Assembly (NCBI GenBank): GCA_025093985.1
Contig: JACAAK010000014.1
Location: 1,798,001 to 1,862,000 of the forward strand
Source of the DNA: Calvatia gigantea
Taxonomy: Eukaryota > Basidiomycota > Agaricomycetes > Agaricales > Lycoperdaceae
Length of the DNA stretch: 64,000 nt
Reading direction: 5' to 3'
Below the pieces are notes generated by a model, which made no database searches, was not told where the DNA came from, and saw only the letters and a list, made by a program, of their open reading frames with translations. A program made the translations under genes and the position numbers. How positions within the stretch are numbered: the first letter of the stretch is position 1; every line of letters begins with the position of its first letter. This document shows, one piece after another, positions 1 to 11,164 of the stretch.

Positions 1-748
1 GGTGGCGCCCACCAACGTCCGCGACGACGCTCCGCGCAGTCGTCGTCGTCGCCTTCCTCCTCCATATCGAAGCAGCAAGACTGTAACATCCACGGATCTC
101 CAGCTTTTCGGGGTCAGCCAATTCCTCAATTTTTGTTGTGGCAGTACTCGGAGAAAACTTCCCACCGCAATTCCCTAGCGTCTAGAACTCCAGTGGGGCC
201 TGGGGTCAAGTTAAAGATAAACGAAGAGAGATAAAAGTAAAGCAAGAGGGAGAGATTTCTCTCCCCTTCCTCTTGGTTTTAGTGGTGTGTGTAAGGTTCT
301 GCAGCCGCTGGCATGACGCAACTGGTCTTCGGATCACTTCATGCGAGCCTTCGGACATTTGCGGGGATCCCCCCTTTTGGATCCCTCACAGACCGGTTAA
401 AAATAACCACCCCGAGTTGCTGTTTGGCTGAGTACTGAGTGCGAGGGGGGCAGGCTTCAAGAAAATTGATTGAACTACAATTCGCCTTCTTTTAATCACT
501 CCGCCCCACTCGCAGGGTATTCCTGCAACGAGAATAACTTGTCAATCGAACTTGAGTCAAGACGGTATGGGACCGCCATATCCCCAGGTCGAGTCATAAT
601 TTGTCTGATTGATCCGAAGTATTGCCCTAACGCAGTGAGCCCTTGGCAACCAATTCAAAGGTTGACTATAAAGTCAAGAAACAGAAAAGTGGAAGTAACA
701 TTCCAGATCACCCAGTCTCCAACGACCTCTATCCAAACTCAAAACTTA
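1..748. other. Left-edge region without a recognised gene
   Basis: A plus-strand frame is open from the first base to a stop at about 234 (roughly 77 codons, Arg/Ser-rich at its start). It could be the last exon of a gene outside the window, but I recognise no domain. The rest, including the stretch just before 749, is presumably the promoter of the DUF4139 gene. Sequence from about 500 onward also resembles the region upstream of the second, inverted DUF4139 copy, so the duplication reached into this 5' flank. Confidence 0.4.
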
Positions 749-2903
749 ATGGAGCAAGACAACGGAAACTCTCTCGTTCCACCAACTTTTCATGCGATCG
801 TGAACGATATTCACCTCTCGGCAGAGAAACAGAGCAAAGTGACAGGGGTTACCCTGTACGGTACACGCGCAGAGGTGACGAGAGAGCTTAGGCTCTCGGT
901 TGTAACAGGACAGAATAAAGTAACCATTACTAGGCTCTCGTCGTCTATGGAGTGGTCTTCGATGAGGTGTGTCGTACCCTATTTTCTTTGAACTGTGCGT
1001 GTGTTCTTACGAAGTCTGGGCGGCCAGAGTCGAGGGTAGAGGTGCTGCTATAATTCAAGGCGTTACGGTATCGGATACCCCACAACCACAAAAAATAACC
1101 ACCTCTCCCGCTATCGATGCGATCAAAGAGAGACAAAAGGAGGTTGAGGCTGCTGTTGAGCGGTGTAAACGCAGTCGCGAGGCTGTGCAAAAATACCTTA
1201 GCACCCTGGATGCCCAGCATGTCGATGGAGAAAAGCTGAATGGGATTATCAACTCAAGTGAAGAGAATCTAGAGAGATTGGACAAGAAATTGGCAGGTCT
1301 CCAGAAGGCGCTGGACGCGTTTCAAAGGGAGATACAACAGGAGGAGCAGAGGTTGAATCCTCCTTTTAACTCGCAGTTGCGCAAACAGGTTGAGATTGGA
1401 CTGTTTGCTGAGAGAGATGACCAGGTGATTTTGGTTCTGAAGTATGGTAAGCATCGCGCGTTGTGAATTCCAGTTTACTGTTTCTTACCTGTCATGAAGC
1501 CACGGTCAATGCGAGGTGGTACGCCAAATACGACCTCAGGGTCCACACTCAGACGAAAGAGAAAGCCGTCAAATTAATCTATCAGGCAGCAATCGTACAG
1601 GGTACGGCAGAGGTATGTTTCCGGGCAGCTTCACTGTCTCTAAGATTCCCCTCAACGATGCTTCTGCCAGGATTGGACCGACGTTCCGATTCTCCTCGAG
1701 ACCAACACACCAACCTACAGCGTCAACCTACCTACGCTACCGATTGAAACACTCGGGGTCAAAGAGGATGACAAAGAAAAAGCGAAGAAGCCCAAAGCCA
1801 TACCCGCCACAGTGTCGCGTAGGCACGCAAAACAGTCCGCAGAAGAGCGGCTTAACAGTATCGGACGACGACGACGACGAGGAAATGGGCTTCGCCATAT
1901 TTGACGACGATGTCTACTTTACACCAGCTTTCTCTCCCAACATAGCATCCGTCCATAATCAGGGCGCCGTGAGCACAACTTACAAGGTTCCCGGGTTGGC
2001 GACTATCCCAAGCGACAGTAAAGCTCACAACATCACAATTGTAGAGCTCGACCTGGACGCAACCTTGTTATGGGTAACAGTCCCTAAACTGGATGCACAA
2101 TCATACTTGCAGGTAGGGCGAGTTGACTGTTAATATCGCTACACCCCTGATCAGCGTCTCTGTTACAGGCAAGGATCAAGAATACGAGCGATTACACCCT
2201 TCTCGCGGGAAGCGCGAACATTTACGTAGATGGGGCATTTCACTCTTGCTCCCCTTTGAAAATGACGAATCCTCAAGAAACCTTCAGCTGTTTGTTAGGG
2301 TAGGTCCCAGCTCACATACCATTATTCTGACGTTTGCTCATACGTTGAGTATTTATCCCTGACATTAGCCCTGATCCTGCCGTCCGCGTAACCTATCACC
2401 CGCGTGTAGGAAAATCCTCCCAGTCAGGACTTATCAACAAGACCGTGACCAAGATTATCACTCAGCGCATAACTATAACGAATACGAAACTCACACCCAT
2501 CGAGACACTCAAAATCATAGATAGAATTCCTGTATCCAAGGACGCTCGGGTTGTCGTCAAACTCAAAAACCCAGAACTTTCTCTGCCCAGCTCGGTGAAC
2601 GATCTCCAGCGCACCTTTAGTAGCACCGGGAGCATTCGAGGTGGCGTTGGTGGTGGTGGTAATTCTTCAAGAGATGACGGAAGAAAAGCCAAACCCGTCC
2701 CAACAAAGGTCTCGTCTAATCCCACAGTATTTGCGCAATGGCATGGAGCGGATGAGGAGAGTGTGCAAGTTGATGCTTTAGGACAGGATGGTAGGATCAA
2801 CTGGATCGTTTCGGAGCTCGGGAGCATGGCAATTGTGAACCTTACGTTGGCTTGGGAGGTTACAGTGGCTGAGGGATTGCAGGTTATTTCGAGCTGGGCC
2901 TGA
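749..2903 (+). CDS. DUF4139/DUF4140 (mucoidy inhibitor A-like) protein, copy 1, one frameshift
   Basis: Six exons join well: 749-966, 1028-1446, 1500-1612, 1671-2112, 2169-2299 and 2369-2903, with short GT..AG introns (53-69 bp). The protein of about 618 residues has an N-terminal DUF4140 domain, a central coiled-coil rich in Glu/Lys/Arg, then a DUF4139 beta domain with the family signature W-x-x-x-Y-D-L-R-V and a C-terminal W-x-V-T-V. The biochemical role of this family is unknown. Exon 4 contains one base too many: frame 0 is coding up to about 1855, and a different frame is coding from a GAC-repeat run at about 1866. The start at 749 is favoured because the second copy starts at the equivalent Met. 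It is either a recently broken gene or an intact gene with a consensus insertion error. Confidence 0.8.
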
Positions 2904-3133
2904 AACACCTGATTTCCTGTATCAATGGATTGCGCAACAACGTTCCATCAGCGGGATGTATAAGCGAGATTCCGAAGCAACAAAAGACAGACCGTATTGG
3001 ATTAGTGCAGCAAGTTGCAGTTTTTTGTTGTGGATAGTGAATCCGGTCATCCCCCACCTACGAACGCACAGGCTCACAAGGCATTACGTGCCTTACGTCA
3101 GTGTATGGGTGGGCAACCACTGGGAACCAGTAC

Positions 3134-3204
3134 GACCTGATAGCTCAATGGTAGAGCATCTGGTATATGTCCGGAAGGTCTGGGGTTCGATCCCCCATCT
3201 GGTC
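3134..3204 (+). tRNA. tRNA-like sequence, probably a degenerate tRNA
   Basis: The 71 bases fold as a cloverleaf. The acceptor arm is 7 bp with one T-T mismatch at pair 5-68, the D stem is GCTC/GAGC, the anticodon stem is TCTGG/CCGGA, the variable loop has 5 bases, and the T arm is TGGGG/CCCCA with loop TTCGATC. The A box is close to TAGCTCAATGG and the B box is GGTTCGATCCC. The anticodon loop TATATGT has A instead of the invariant T at position 33; read literally the anticodon is TAT (Ile). Missing U33 and the acceptor mismatch make a pseudo-tRNA more likely than a working gene. Confidence 0.55.
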
Positions 3205-5086
3205 AATTAAAATTTTCTATGATTACATTACTACTACGGGATACCTCGTCACAACATTTTTCACTCAGAGCGCCCGTCAACGGGTCCTATAAAAATTAGT
3301 ACCGAAAAACTACCCTAGCCTCTCACTGCGAGAGGCAGTTTGTTTGAAAGTATGTTCGTAAAGGGCGCCGACATACAGATGATCAGGACCTCGACGATGG
3401 AGGGCCAGTGATCGTTGCATATCAAGAGTTTCCAGGCGATTGGACTCCCTCATGAAGTACAAGTTTGTCCCCAAGACCCCTTTTGTCGATCCTCATAACT
3501 TGACGGGCGTGAATCGATCTGTCTCTCGAGTACGCCACGTTCATTAGGCTTGCGGTATTTGATACGCTATGCTTGGAGTGAGCTCTGCACACTATGGTAT
3601 GGAGTCATCAGAGAGTGATTGTGGGTTTGACCACACACGGATTTCGCTAGAAGTGCTTCCAACATCGTGGCGCTCTGGGACTCAAGTTAGCGGAAAGGGG
3701 AAGCGCAAGCAACACGCTATAATTCTTGAGTCTTGGGCTATTTGAACTAAGAGACACGGTTATGTATGTGAAATCGGCGGTAGCTTGAGCCGGCGAAGTG
3801 TGATTTTGGACGGGACAGAGCGTTCGGCCAGATAGAAATGCTGACATCATGAATAACTCAGGATTTTGGGGAGGAACAAAGTTTGCAGCGTATTCTGGGG
3901 AAGGGTTTGAGCGTCACGTCCAGGTCGGGTCCTGCTCTCGTTACTCAACGTCGTAGTACCCCCAGTCCAGAAACAGCAGCCCCCGAAGCACTGCGGCCGA
4001 ATTTTCTCCTTCGAATCAATTTCTTACGCATGCTGTGAAATTATGTACATAGCCCACTGAACCTCTGAACAGGCGCCCACACAAGACCCGGAACTTTATT
4101 ATCGCTGGGGGTTCTGCCATAAACAACAGCACCACCTCGTGGCCCCTCAGGCTGTGGGTCGCTTACAAGTCGCTTATCAAGGCGCGGTTCAAAAATTTAC
4201 CGGTCACGTAATAGCAGTATTGTCGTGATTCCGAGCCCGATGGACTATGGAATGTGGGTGAGTAGGCCAGCACCACGAGGCATGTGGGCCAAATGCATGG
4301 GACACAATGAAACCAAGCTTCAAGCTTCCTCGCCAAACCGGTACATATATGCTTCTGTAAAGCTACGGTGACAAGGAACCGCGGGATCGACCATAGAGCA
4401 GTAGGTATGGTAAAATTGAGTCTTCTTGCACTTTTTGAACTTTGGTCCTGCCACAGTGTTTAGTGAATTATGTGACAGTTGGCGAGAATAGAGAAAACAA
4501 TGACCTGTGAAATTACAACCTTGGATTTAATTCCTTGTCCAACTGCAACCCTTGATCATGATTCATTGCATTGATGCTTGACATATTGATGTAATGAGGA
4601 CGAGTGTGTTAATTCCCACAGCCACGAACGACACGTTGTACTAAGTTTGAAGAACCTGGTTACCAAATTCTTTTGTCTGCTCTCCGCCCAACCGCTCACA
4701 GCTTTTGGCAATCGTTGTTGTTGTGGTTGCCAACAGATTTCCATAAATAAGATATGCTGTTGTCCTCACTTTTATCCAGTGATTCCACCTCCTATTCATT
4801 CCAGGCTTGTGCTGGCCACAGTCTTATCGGATAGCCGGCGTCGGTTCACCTATACTCATCCGGTGTTTCATCTCATCAGGCGCCTTTCTGGTCAAGTACA
4901 CCCTGTCACTGTCCTGCTGCTAGACCGCAGACGCTTGGACCTGGCTTCCATCGGTTCCTATACATTCCACACGCCTCGTGGTACCGCAGGTCGGTGCTAT
5001 TTCACCAAAGGATTAGTCTACCTCCCGTTTGGCTTTCTCTTTGACTCGGCTATTTAAATCGCAACGCCTTCTGAACGAAATCCACC
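3205..5086. other. Gene-free stretch
   Basis: I see no recognisable gene here. Short open frames on both strands show no known motif and no splice pattern that joins them. The last 50 bases contain an A/T-rich TATTTAAA-like box just upstream of the SET gene start. Confidence 0.4.
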
Positions 5087-6593
5087 ATGCCCACGACGAC
5101 AAAACCCTTCACGAATGCGACGAAACGCTCCACGAAGAAGAGTAACTCTTCAACTCCACTACCTCCTGTGAAACCACGCCCATCTTCTTTGAAAGAGATA
5201 GAAGCTACAAGCCCACCGCCGACACCTATCTGCGCTGGCATCAACAGCCAGATCCAGCTCAACCCCGCCCTTGACTACCCCGATTTCGACTTCGCCTCCT
5301 ATGTCCGACATCGCACTTATACCCTCTCTACTATCGACTTTGGGAAGAATGTAACTGCCTGTTTCGTGGACAAAGGTGTCCATGACATCATCGAGGACCT
5401 GTTATCTGGGATGTCCCTCCCGGCACTACCCGCTGTCCCCTCCTACGAGATTCACGATGCAAGAGAGAAAGGGCTCGGGATCTTTGCAAAGAGCTCAGTT
5501 CCGTCCGGTGGTACCATTCTCACAGAACACCCGACGATTATCACACCCTACCTCCTCGGACTCTCCGTGCCCCTCGCTGAGATGTACACTGAACTCTTTG
5601 AATCTCTTCCGAAACCATCTTTCGCGCTGGCCACCTCCCTGTTCACCAAGCACCAAGACGATTTGGGAACGAAGTCGCCACCAGGAAAGCTCTCACTGCC
5701 TCCACCGTCTTTCTACGAGGACATCATGCAAACGAACTCTGTCGCGGTCGATCTTTACGTTCCCTCTGGCGCGCCATACCACGAGATTACAACTCATCGT
5801 GCGCTATTCCTTCTCCTAAGCCGGTGCAACCACAGCTGCAATCCTAATGCTATTTGGTCCTGGGATGCAACAACGTTAATGCTCACACTCACTGCCTTAC
5901 GGAGCATCTCTCCCGGAGAGGAAATTACGATATCCTACATTCCTCTCTCCGGTGACCATTCCGTACGTCAGCGAATGCTCATGGATATATTCGGCTTTAG
6001 TTGTTCCTGTGACGAATGCACCTTGCCCCCTTACCAAGTTGACGATGGTGCTAATATGGCGATAGATACCTCTGAGGCTCTCGGGAGTGGGATGAACGCC
6101 GACAACTCAGACTGTGACGGGGGCACCACAGCCTACAGTGCCCTCCCCACTTTCGAGGAATGGTGCGCTGATCCTACGCTGCCCGACGACATCCTTATCG
6201 TTGCACACAAGAGTGCGTTATACCACATTGAGCAAGAGAACCTCGAAGGTCTCCAATCGAACACACCTAGGGATCCCGCATCTTCCCAAGATACCACTGG
6301 GGGACTTGGAAGATGAAAGGAAGGTGCGGAATTACTGGCAGACACAAGCTATGTACGCCTGTCTAGGTTCCAACTCAACAAAGACCACCGCGCAAACTGT
6401 TGATCACCATGTGGAAATTATCGCTATGTGTTATGGAGCATTGGAGGATGTGACGAATTTCCGGAATTGGATCGCAATTGCGAAGGAGGCGAGGGTATCC
6501 AACGGTGCACGACCTAAAGAGAAAATCGTATTTAATAAATGGCTATCAAATCCCTCGTGTTTCCCTATGTGGGGATGGAGGGAAAGGAAGTGA
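5087..6593 (+). CDS. SET-domain protein lysine methyltransferase (SMYD/SET5-like)
   Basis: Two exons, 5087-6248 and 6313-6593, separated by a 64-bp intron, encode about 480 residues. After a Pro/Ser/Thr-rich N-terminus the SET domain begins at about residue 122 with the motif KGLGIF. It continues through NHSCNPNA (S-adenosylmethionine-binding and pseudoknot region) and GEEITISYI, and ends in a post-SET cysteine cluster CSCDEC that binds zinc. This order is that of SMYD/SET5-type enzymes, which methylate lysines on histones or other proteins. No MYND finger is visible. The C-terminal part is helical and has no domain I can name. The start is the first Met, 35 bp after an A/T-rich promoter box. 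Substrate cannot be told from sequence. Confidence 0.85.
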
Positions 6594-7082
6594 AAGCAGA
6601 GTTGGATGCTGTCCAGTCTAGTCGAGATACCCTCATGTAATGGACGTTGCTAATGAATCTGTATCCATACGTTCCTTTAGCTGTAGTCTACTTTTGTATT
6701 AACATCCAATGCTGGTAATTCAAGGTCCAGATGTTACTCGTGTCCTCTCCATTGCAAGGTATTTTAATTAGGTTATGACCACAGCCCCCCCTGTGGCTCC
6801 TAACACCAGTAGTCATATCAACAAAATACGAATACCCAAAACCCACAGCGGCGCACGGACTGGAATCTCTCCCCAGATCGAACTAGCGCTTCGGAAGCTG
6901 GCTTTGTTGCAGCGGTGCGGCGGAACTCCTATCCGCCCAACAGCAGGAGGGGCTATCAGACGCAAGACAAGGCAAGATTCCATGGTCTAAACTAGGTCTA
7001 ATATTGTTCAGGTGGACTTGCTCACTGGGGCCATGAATAAATATCCAACACGACAAGGGAAGTATAAACCACAGAAGGGAGT
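6594..7082. other. Convergent intergenic region
   Basis: This lies between the end of the SET gene and the end of the FCP1-like gene on the other strand. It should hold both 3' untranslated regions. A short plus-strand frame at 6775-6990 shows no known motif. Confidence 0.4.
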
Positions 7083-9401
7083 CTATCCAGTAGGCCCAAC
7101 AACCCCAACAACAACATCAATCCCCATAAGCTCTAGCACCCTCCTTCCTCTCGAAGCCCAATATGCCACGGTCCCCGTATGGCTGAACCACAGCTGCTCC
7201 TCTACGTTCTTCGCCCCCTTCCCTGGTTCGTCCTCGTTGGGCGTATCCTCCAGCGGAACACCAGTTCGCTCCGTTTCACTCTCGTCATCACTCTCCGCCG
7301 AAATGGGAGATGTCGCACGGGGTGGCGACGAAGTCGACTCTTCCCGAGACAATTTCATCTTCTTCCTTGGACTCTTCTTAATTTCCACTGAAGTTGCCGA
7401 ACTAACAGAATCCCCTCTCTTCTTATCATCAACGCCCTCAATCAGGGATTTGATGAGCCCACCAGCGCGAACCCACGCCGCGACATTACTCTCCCGTTTC
7501 ACCGCGTCCAAAATCCCAATGACAGCAAGTAAAGTCTCATCGTACACCCCAGCAGGGTTCTCACTCCCACTGGTGAGCTTTTCGAGCTGCTGCTCGATTC
7601 GTTCTTTTTTCTTGTTTTCTTTCTTCTCTTTTCGTTTGCGTTTTCGAGTGTCGGTGGCGGCAGCATGTTCTGTGGCTGTCGAAGATTTAGGATCGGAGAC
7701 TGCGGCGTCTGCCTCATTCGGTTCCGCCGCTTCATCGATGGTCCCGTTGTCCTTGGTTTTGTGTTGCCGCAAGACATCCTCGATCCCTTTCTTCCCGGCT
7801 ATCACATCTGCCAGCCTATTCCGTGCCACGTCCAGCTCTCGCACCCCGATGTCGTGTTTGCGCATCTCGAGGTCATATTCTTTAATACACAGGTGGTTGT
7901 AAGGTTGAAGATGGGCTTTAAGCGGCGAATCATCTAGAAGAAGCGTCGTCTTTGCTGAATAGTTCATTTTTTGAGTTGTAGTTGCCGACGAAGTAGAACT
8001 GAGCTCGCCCCAGGGTTTATTAAGATCCTTGGTAGTCTGCACCTTCCGCCCTTAGGCACATCATAAGTTAGTATTTGTGCTGGAAAATGGAAAAAAAAAA
8101 AAAACACGCACCATAATCGCTCTGACTCAATCCTAACCTATCCCTCGCCCAAATCGCAACCAACCCGTCCTTCCTATCTCCGAAGCATTTTCCGACCATG
8201 TCCCCCACACTATGCGGCTGAGCCGAACTCCATACCATTGTGTCCAACCATCGTTTCGTGCTCGGGTGAAACAGGTAGTCGCGAAAAGATGTCAGGTAAG
8301 GCCGTGGGTACACCGTACGAAGGGGACGAGGTTGCGATGGGTCAAATTGTGCATACACATCCTCTTCCTCACCCCCGGCCACTGTAGTCGTACCGGATGC
8401 TGAAAACCGCTCGTGCCATCGTTTATGCGGGCTGCGATAGACGAGTGTACCATTCAGATCCAATACCAACAGCTTCCGGACTAAGCTCTCCACATCCACG
8501 TCCAAGTCCACGTCTTCATCCGCTCGACCGGCTCTCTCGCTCCTCTCCAAAGAAACTTTGAGGTACTCCTCGCTTGGGCCTGGTTTCTTCATGGATGTAG
8601 TGTGCTTCGGCGGGTACGAATTAGGTTGTGGCGGACGGGGAGGTGTGGTTCGGGTATTACGTATGGGCCGGCCAGGATCAAATCTTGTTAGACTCTCTCG
8701 ATGCTGGAATAAACGACTAGCAAGACTCGGCGTGGTGGAGTCTGATAGTGGACCACGACCACTCCTATTCGCCTCGTTATTCGCGTTGGAGGCGGACCCC
8801 GAAGTCGATGAATGATAGCCCCTTCTCCTGTCTCCGTGAATACCCCGCCTCGACGCTTGATCGGAATTATTGCTGCTGTGCCTGTAACCACCAGTGTAGG
8901 TACCTTGCGAATAACCTCCGTTTCTGCTGTATGAGGATGTGCGCCTGTGGTCGTAGTTGTAATCGCGGTCATTGTCGTTATAGGAGTAGGCACGGTTGCT
9001 TGTATAATTCCGTTGATCCCAATGCGTAGGTGCATAATCCCGTCCCCGATAACCATCATAATCACGAGAGGCACTGCGCTCTGAAGCATACCTTCCACGC
9101 CCCGAGCCTGACTCACTTCTATCTCTATCCTCCCATCCACCTCTCTCCCAACTCCGTTCAGTCTCTACTCCGGTTTTGGCGTGTGCTGCCGTAATCACGC
9201 CCGCCCACATTGTCAGCACGATAACTGCGGACAGCCTCCTGAGAGTCGTAGCGGTAAGCCTCGCGTCGACGGCCTTGACATCGACGCCGACGACGACCTA
9301 GAATAATGTCGATGATCGCTGCTCTGCCGGTCATAGTACCTGTCATCCTCCTCTTCCGCGTTCCGGTTTCCACGAGAGTCGTAACGTGTATGAGGGCGCA
9401 T
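7083..9401 (-). CDS. FCP1-homology (HAD phosphatase fold) protein with disordered N-terminus
   Basis: The C-terminal exon (8050-7083) joins through a 61-bp intron (8111-8051) to a long upstream exon that ends at 8112. The FCP1/NIF domain follows a long N-terminus rich in Arg, Ser, Tyr and Gly. It shows LLVLDLNGTLVYR, then YPRPYL, WSSAQPHSV and, after the intron, LLLDDSPLKAHLQPYN, all in the order of small CTD-phosphatase-like enzymes. The second catalytic Asp of the D-x-D-x-T motif is Asn (DLNGT), so phosphatase activity is doubtful. A basic Lys-rich segment suggests nuclear location. The first 200 bp are uncertain: the N-terminal exon changes frame twice between 9210 and 9300, and the Met at 9401 is only a guess. 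Confidence 0.7.
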
Positions 9402-9702
9402 AACCTCCGACAAGGCAAGAAGCTGTCTGCGCCGAAGCAACGAGGACGATATTTTGACTAAGCCTATTGACTTGAACTCCCGAAATGGGTAAAAAGAAAA
9501 GGGGGTTTAAGAAACTGCGCAATCCAGGTATGGACAACAAAAGTTGTTGGTGCATGTTTGACTAGAACTCGGCTAGCGGTAAAAAAAAAAAAAGGATCGC
9601 ATACCATCCTTCACCCTCAGTTGGCGCTCCCCCCCGGTTGGCGTTCACCACCTTCCCTTTCCCAAATCTGCATAAAAATTGGTATCATAAATCATTTGAA
9701 TT

Positions 9703-11164
9703 TTAGAAACATTCCCCAATTTCCCAAATAATTTTCCGTGGACTGGAACGCGGCCTGGAAGTTGCTGAGTTTGTCACGTTCATTGAGGGAGGCGTGACAC
9801 TATTTGCGGAATGGGAACTTTGGTTTGGCTGGTGTGACGCTGATGTGACGCGCCAACCGCGGGTGAAGGATAGCATACGGTATAATGTGTGTAAACCGTA
9901 CACACTAAAATAAAGGAGAAAGATAGAAATGTCACTGATTGAAAATCCTGAACCGTCCTTTTCTAACTCTAGAAGTCTGTCCCTGTAGTAACCACCAAAA
10001 CGGCACCCAATCAAGCCGAGATTTTTCAGACGGTGCGCTGTCTCGAATAGGTATGTAAGATAATAATAAAAACGCAAGACCCCTCCCTCAATCTAACCGA
10101 AATAAAACTCACTCTCACAGACGCCCACTGGACGACAATATTCCTAATCCTCGACTGTAATCCCTCCTGACACATTTCACAAGTAATGTCTTCGGTCAAG
10201 GGTTGAAATGAAGATCGCATGCTGTATGTTGACAAGTCTACCCGCATCAGCGCTGAATTAGAACAGCGACGAGATCGCACCACAACAGTAAGGGGAGACA
10301 AAATGAAAGAAAAGGGGGGGAGGGGGGATGGAAGCTGACGAGAGCAACCACGTACCGGGACGAGCATCCCACGCCAAATACGCTGCAACCAACGCCCAAG
10401 CCCTCGTCAACTTTTTCTGATCTGTAAAACTACACTCCTTCGTAGCCGGGTGCGGATGTGGCAGGTTGTAGCAGGATCTGCTTCAACGCATTAAATCGAT
10501 CCAAATGCAGGGACATCAGTTTCTTCAAATAAAGCGCTCCCATTCGTTCCACCACCGCGTCTTCGAGGTTCGCCAAAGGGTATGAGAGCAAATGGGGGGA
10601 AGTGGCTACCGCTAAGTCATATAAATCATGATGGCCGGCGAGTGCGTACAACTGCAATGGGTACAGCGGTGCGTGCTGGAGGAGGAGCTCGTACAGAGGC
10701 GCTTGGGGAAAGATAAAGTTTTTGGGATTCAGATCATAATATGGCATGCGGTCAACTGCTGTCACCAACGTTTCGAAACTCGGAGAGTGCTGCGCTGCAG
10801 ACGTCCCGTATACTATATGAAGAATCACGTTGAGCACAGCAGACGTCTCGGGAACGGGAACAACAGCCCCTGGGAAATCCGAATTTTGGCGTTTGGAGGG
10901 ATGGCTCTTTGTACGGGCCGCCTCGAAAACCCGGCGAAACGCGTTGGTGGAAATACCTTCAAGAACCTCAGTGGAGACGTAGAACAAAACGTTGTCCGAG
11001 CTGGCGAAGATGGTATCGGGCCTCACCCCGTGAGCGCCAGGATGAAAGGCCGTGGAAACAGAAACTATGTCGCCGCCAGCGGTCGAATCCGGGGCCATCA
11101 GTAACGGAGTGCTAGACGTGGACGGCTGTTGAACAGACGCAATGAACGACTTAAAATGGTACAT
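9703..11164 (-). CDS. BTB/POZ-like basidiomycete protein, one frameshift
   Basis: Exons 11164-10356, 10252-10113 and 10041-9703 give about 428 residues. The first exon carries the pattern of a large fungal family related to BTB/POZ proteins: SSDNVLFYVSTEVL, then PETSAVLNVILHIVYG, LYALAGHHDLYDLA, and a conserved FTDQKKLTRAWALVAAYLAWDARP region, of which I note the QKKLTRAW core. The second exon has a CEMCQEG motif. Members are thought to be adaptor or regulatory proteins, with no proven function that I know. One extra base at about 10460 separates the first frame from the QKKLTRAW frame. The gene is otherwise well kept, so an assembly insertion error is as likely as real loss. Confidence 0.65.

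Noticed and set aside
1866..1885. A very short intron to explain the DUF4139 frameshift
   Set aside because: The only GT..AG pair there would give an intron of 27 bp, too short to splice, and it would not keep the conserved frame.
7012..7902. 296-codon plus-strand open frame
   Set aside because: It is the antisense shadow of the FCP1-like gene; the minus-strand product has the conserved motifs and the plus-strand one is a low-complexity Ser-rich translation.
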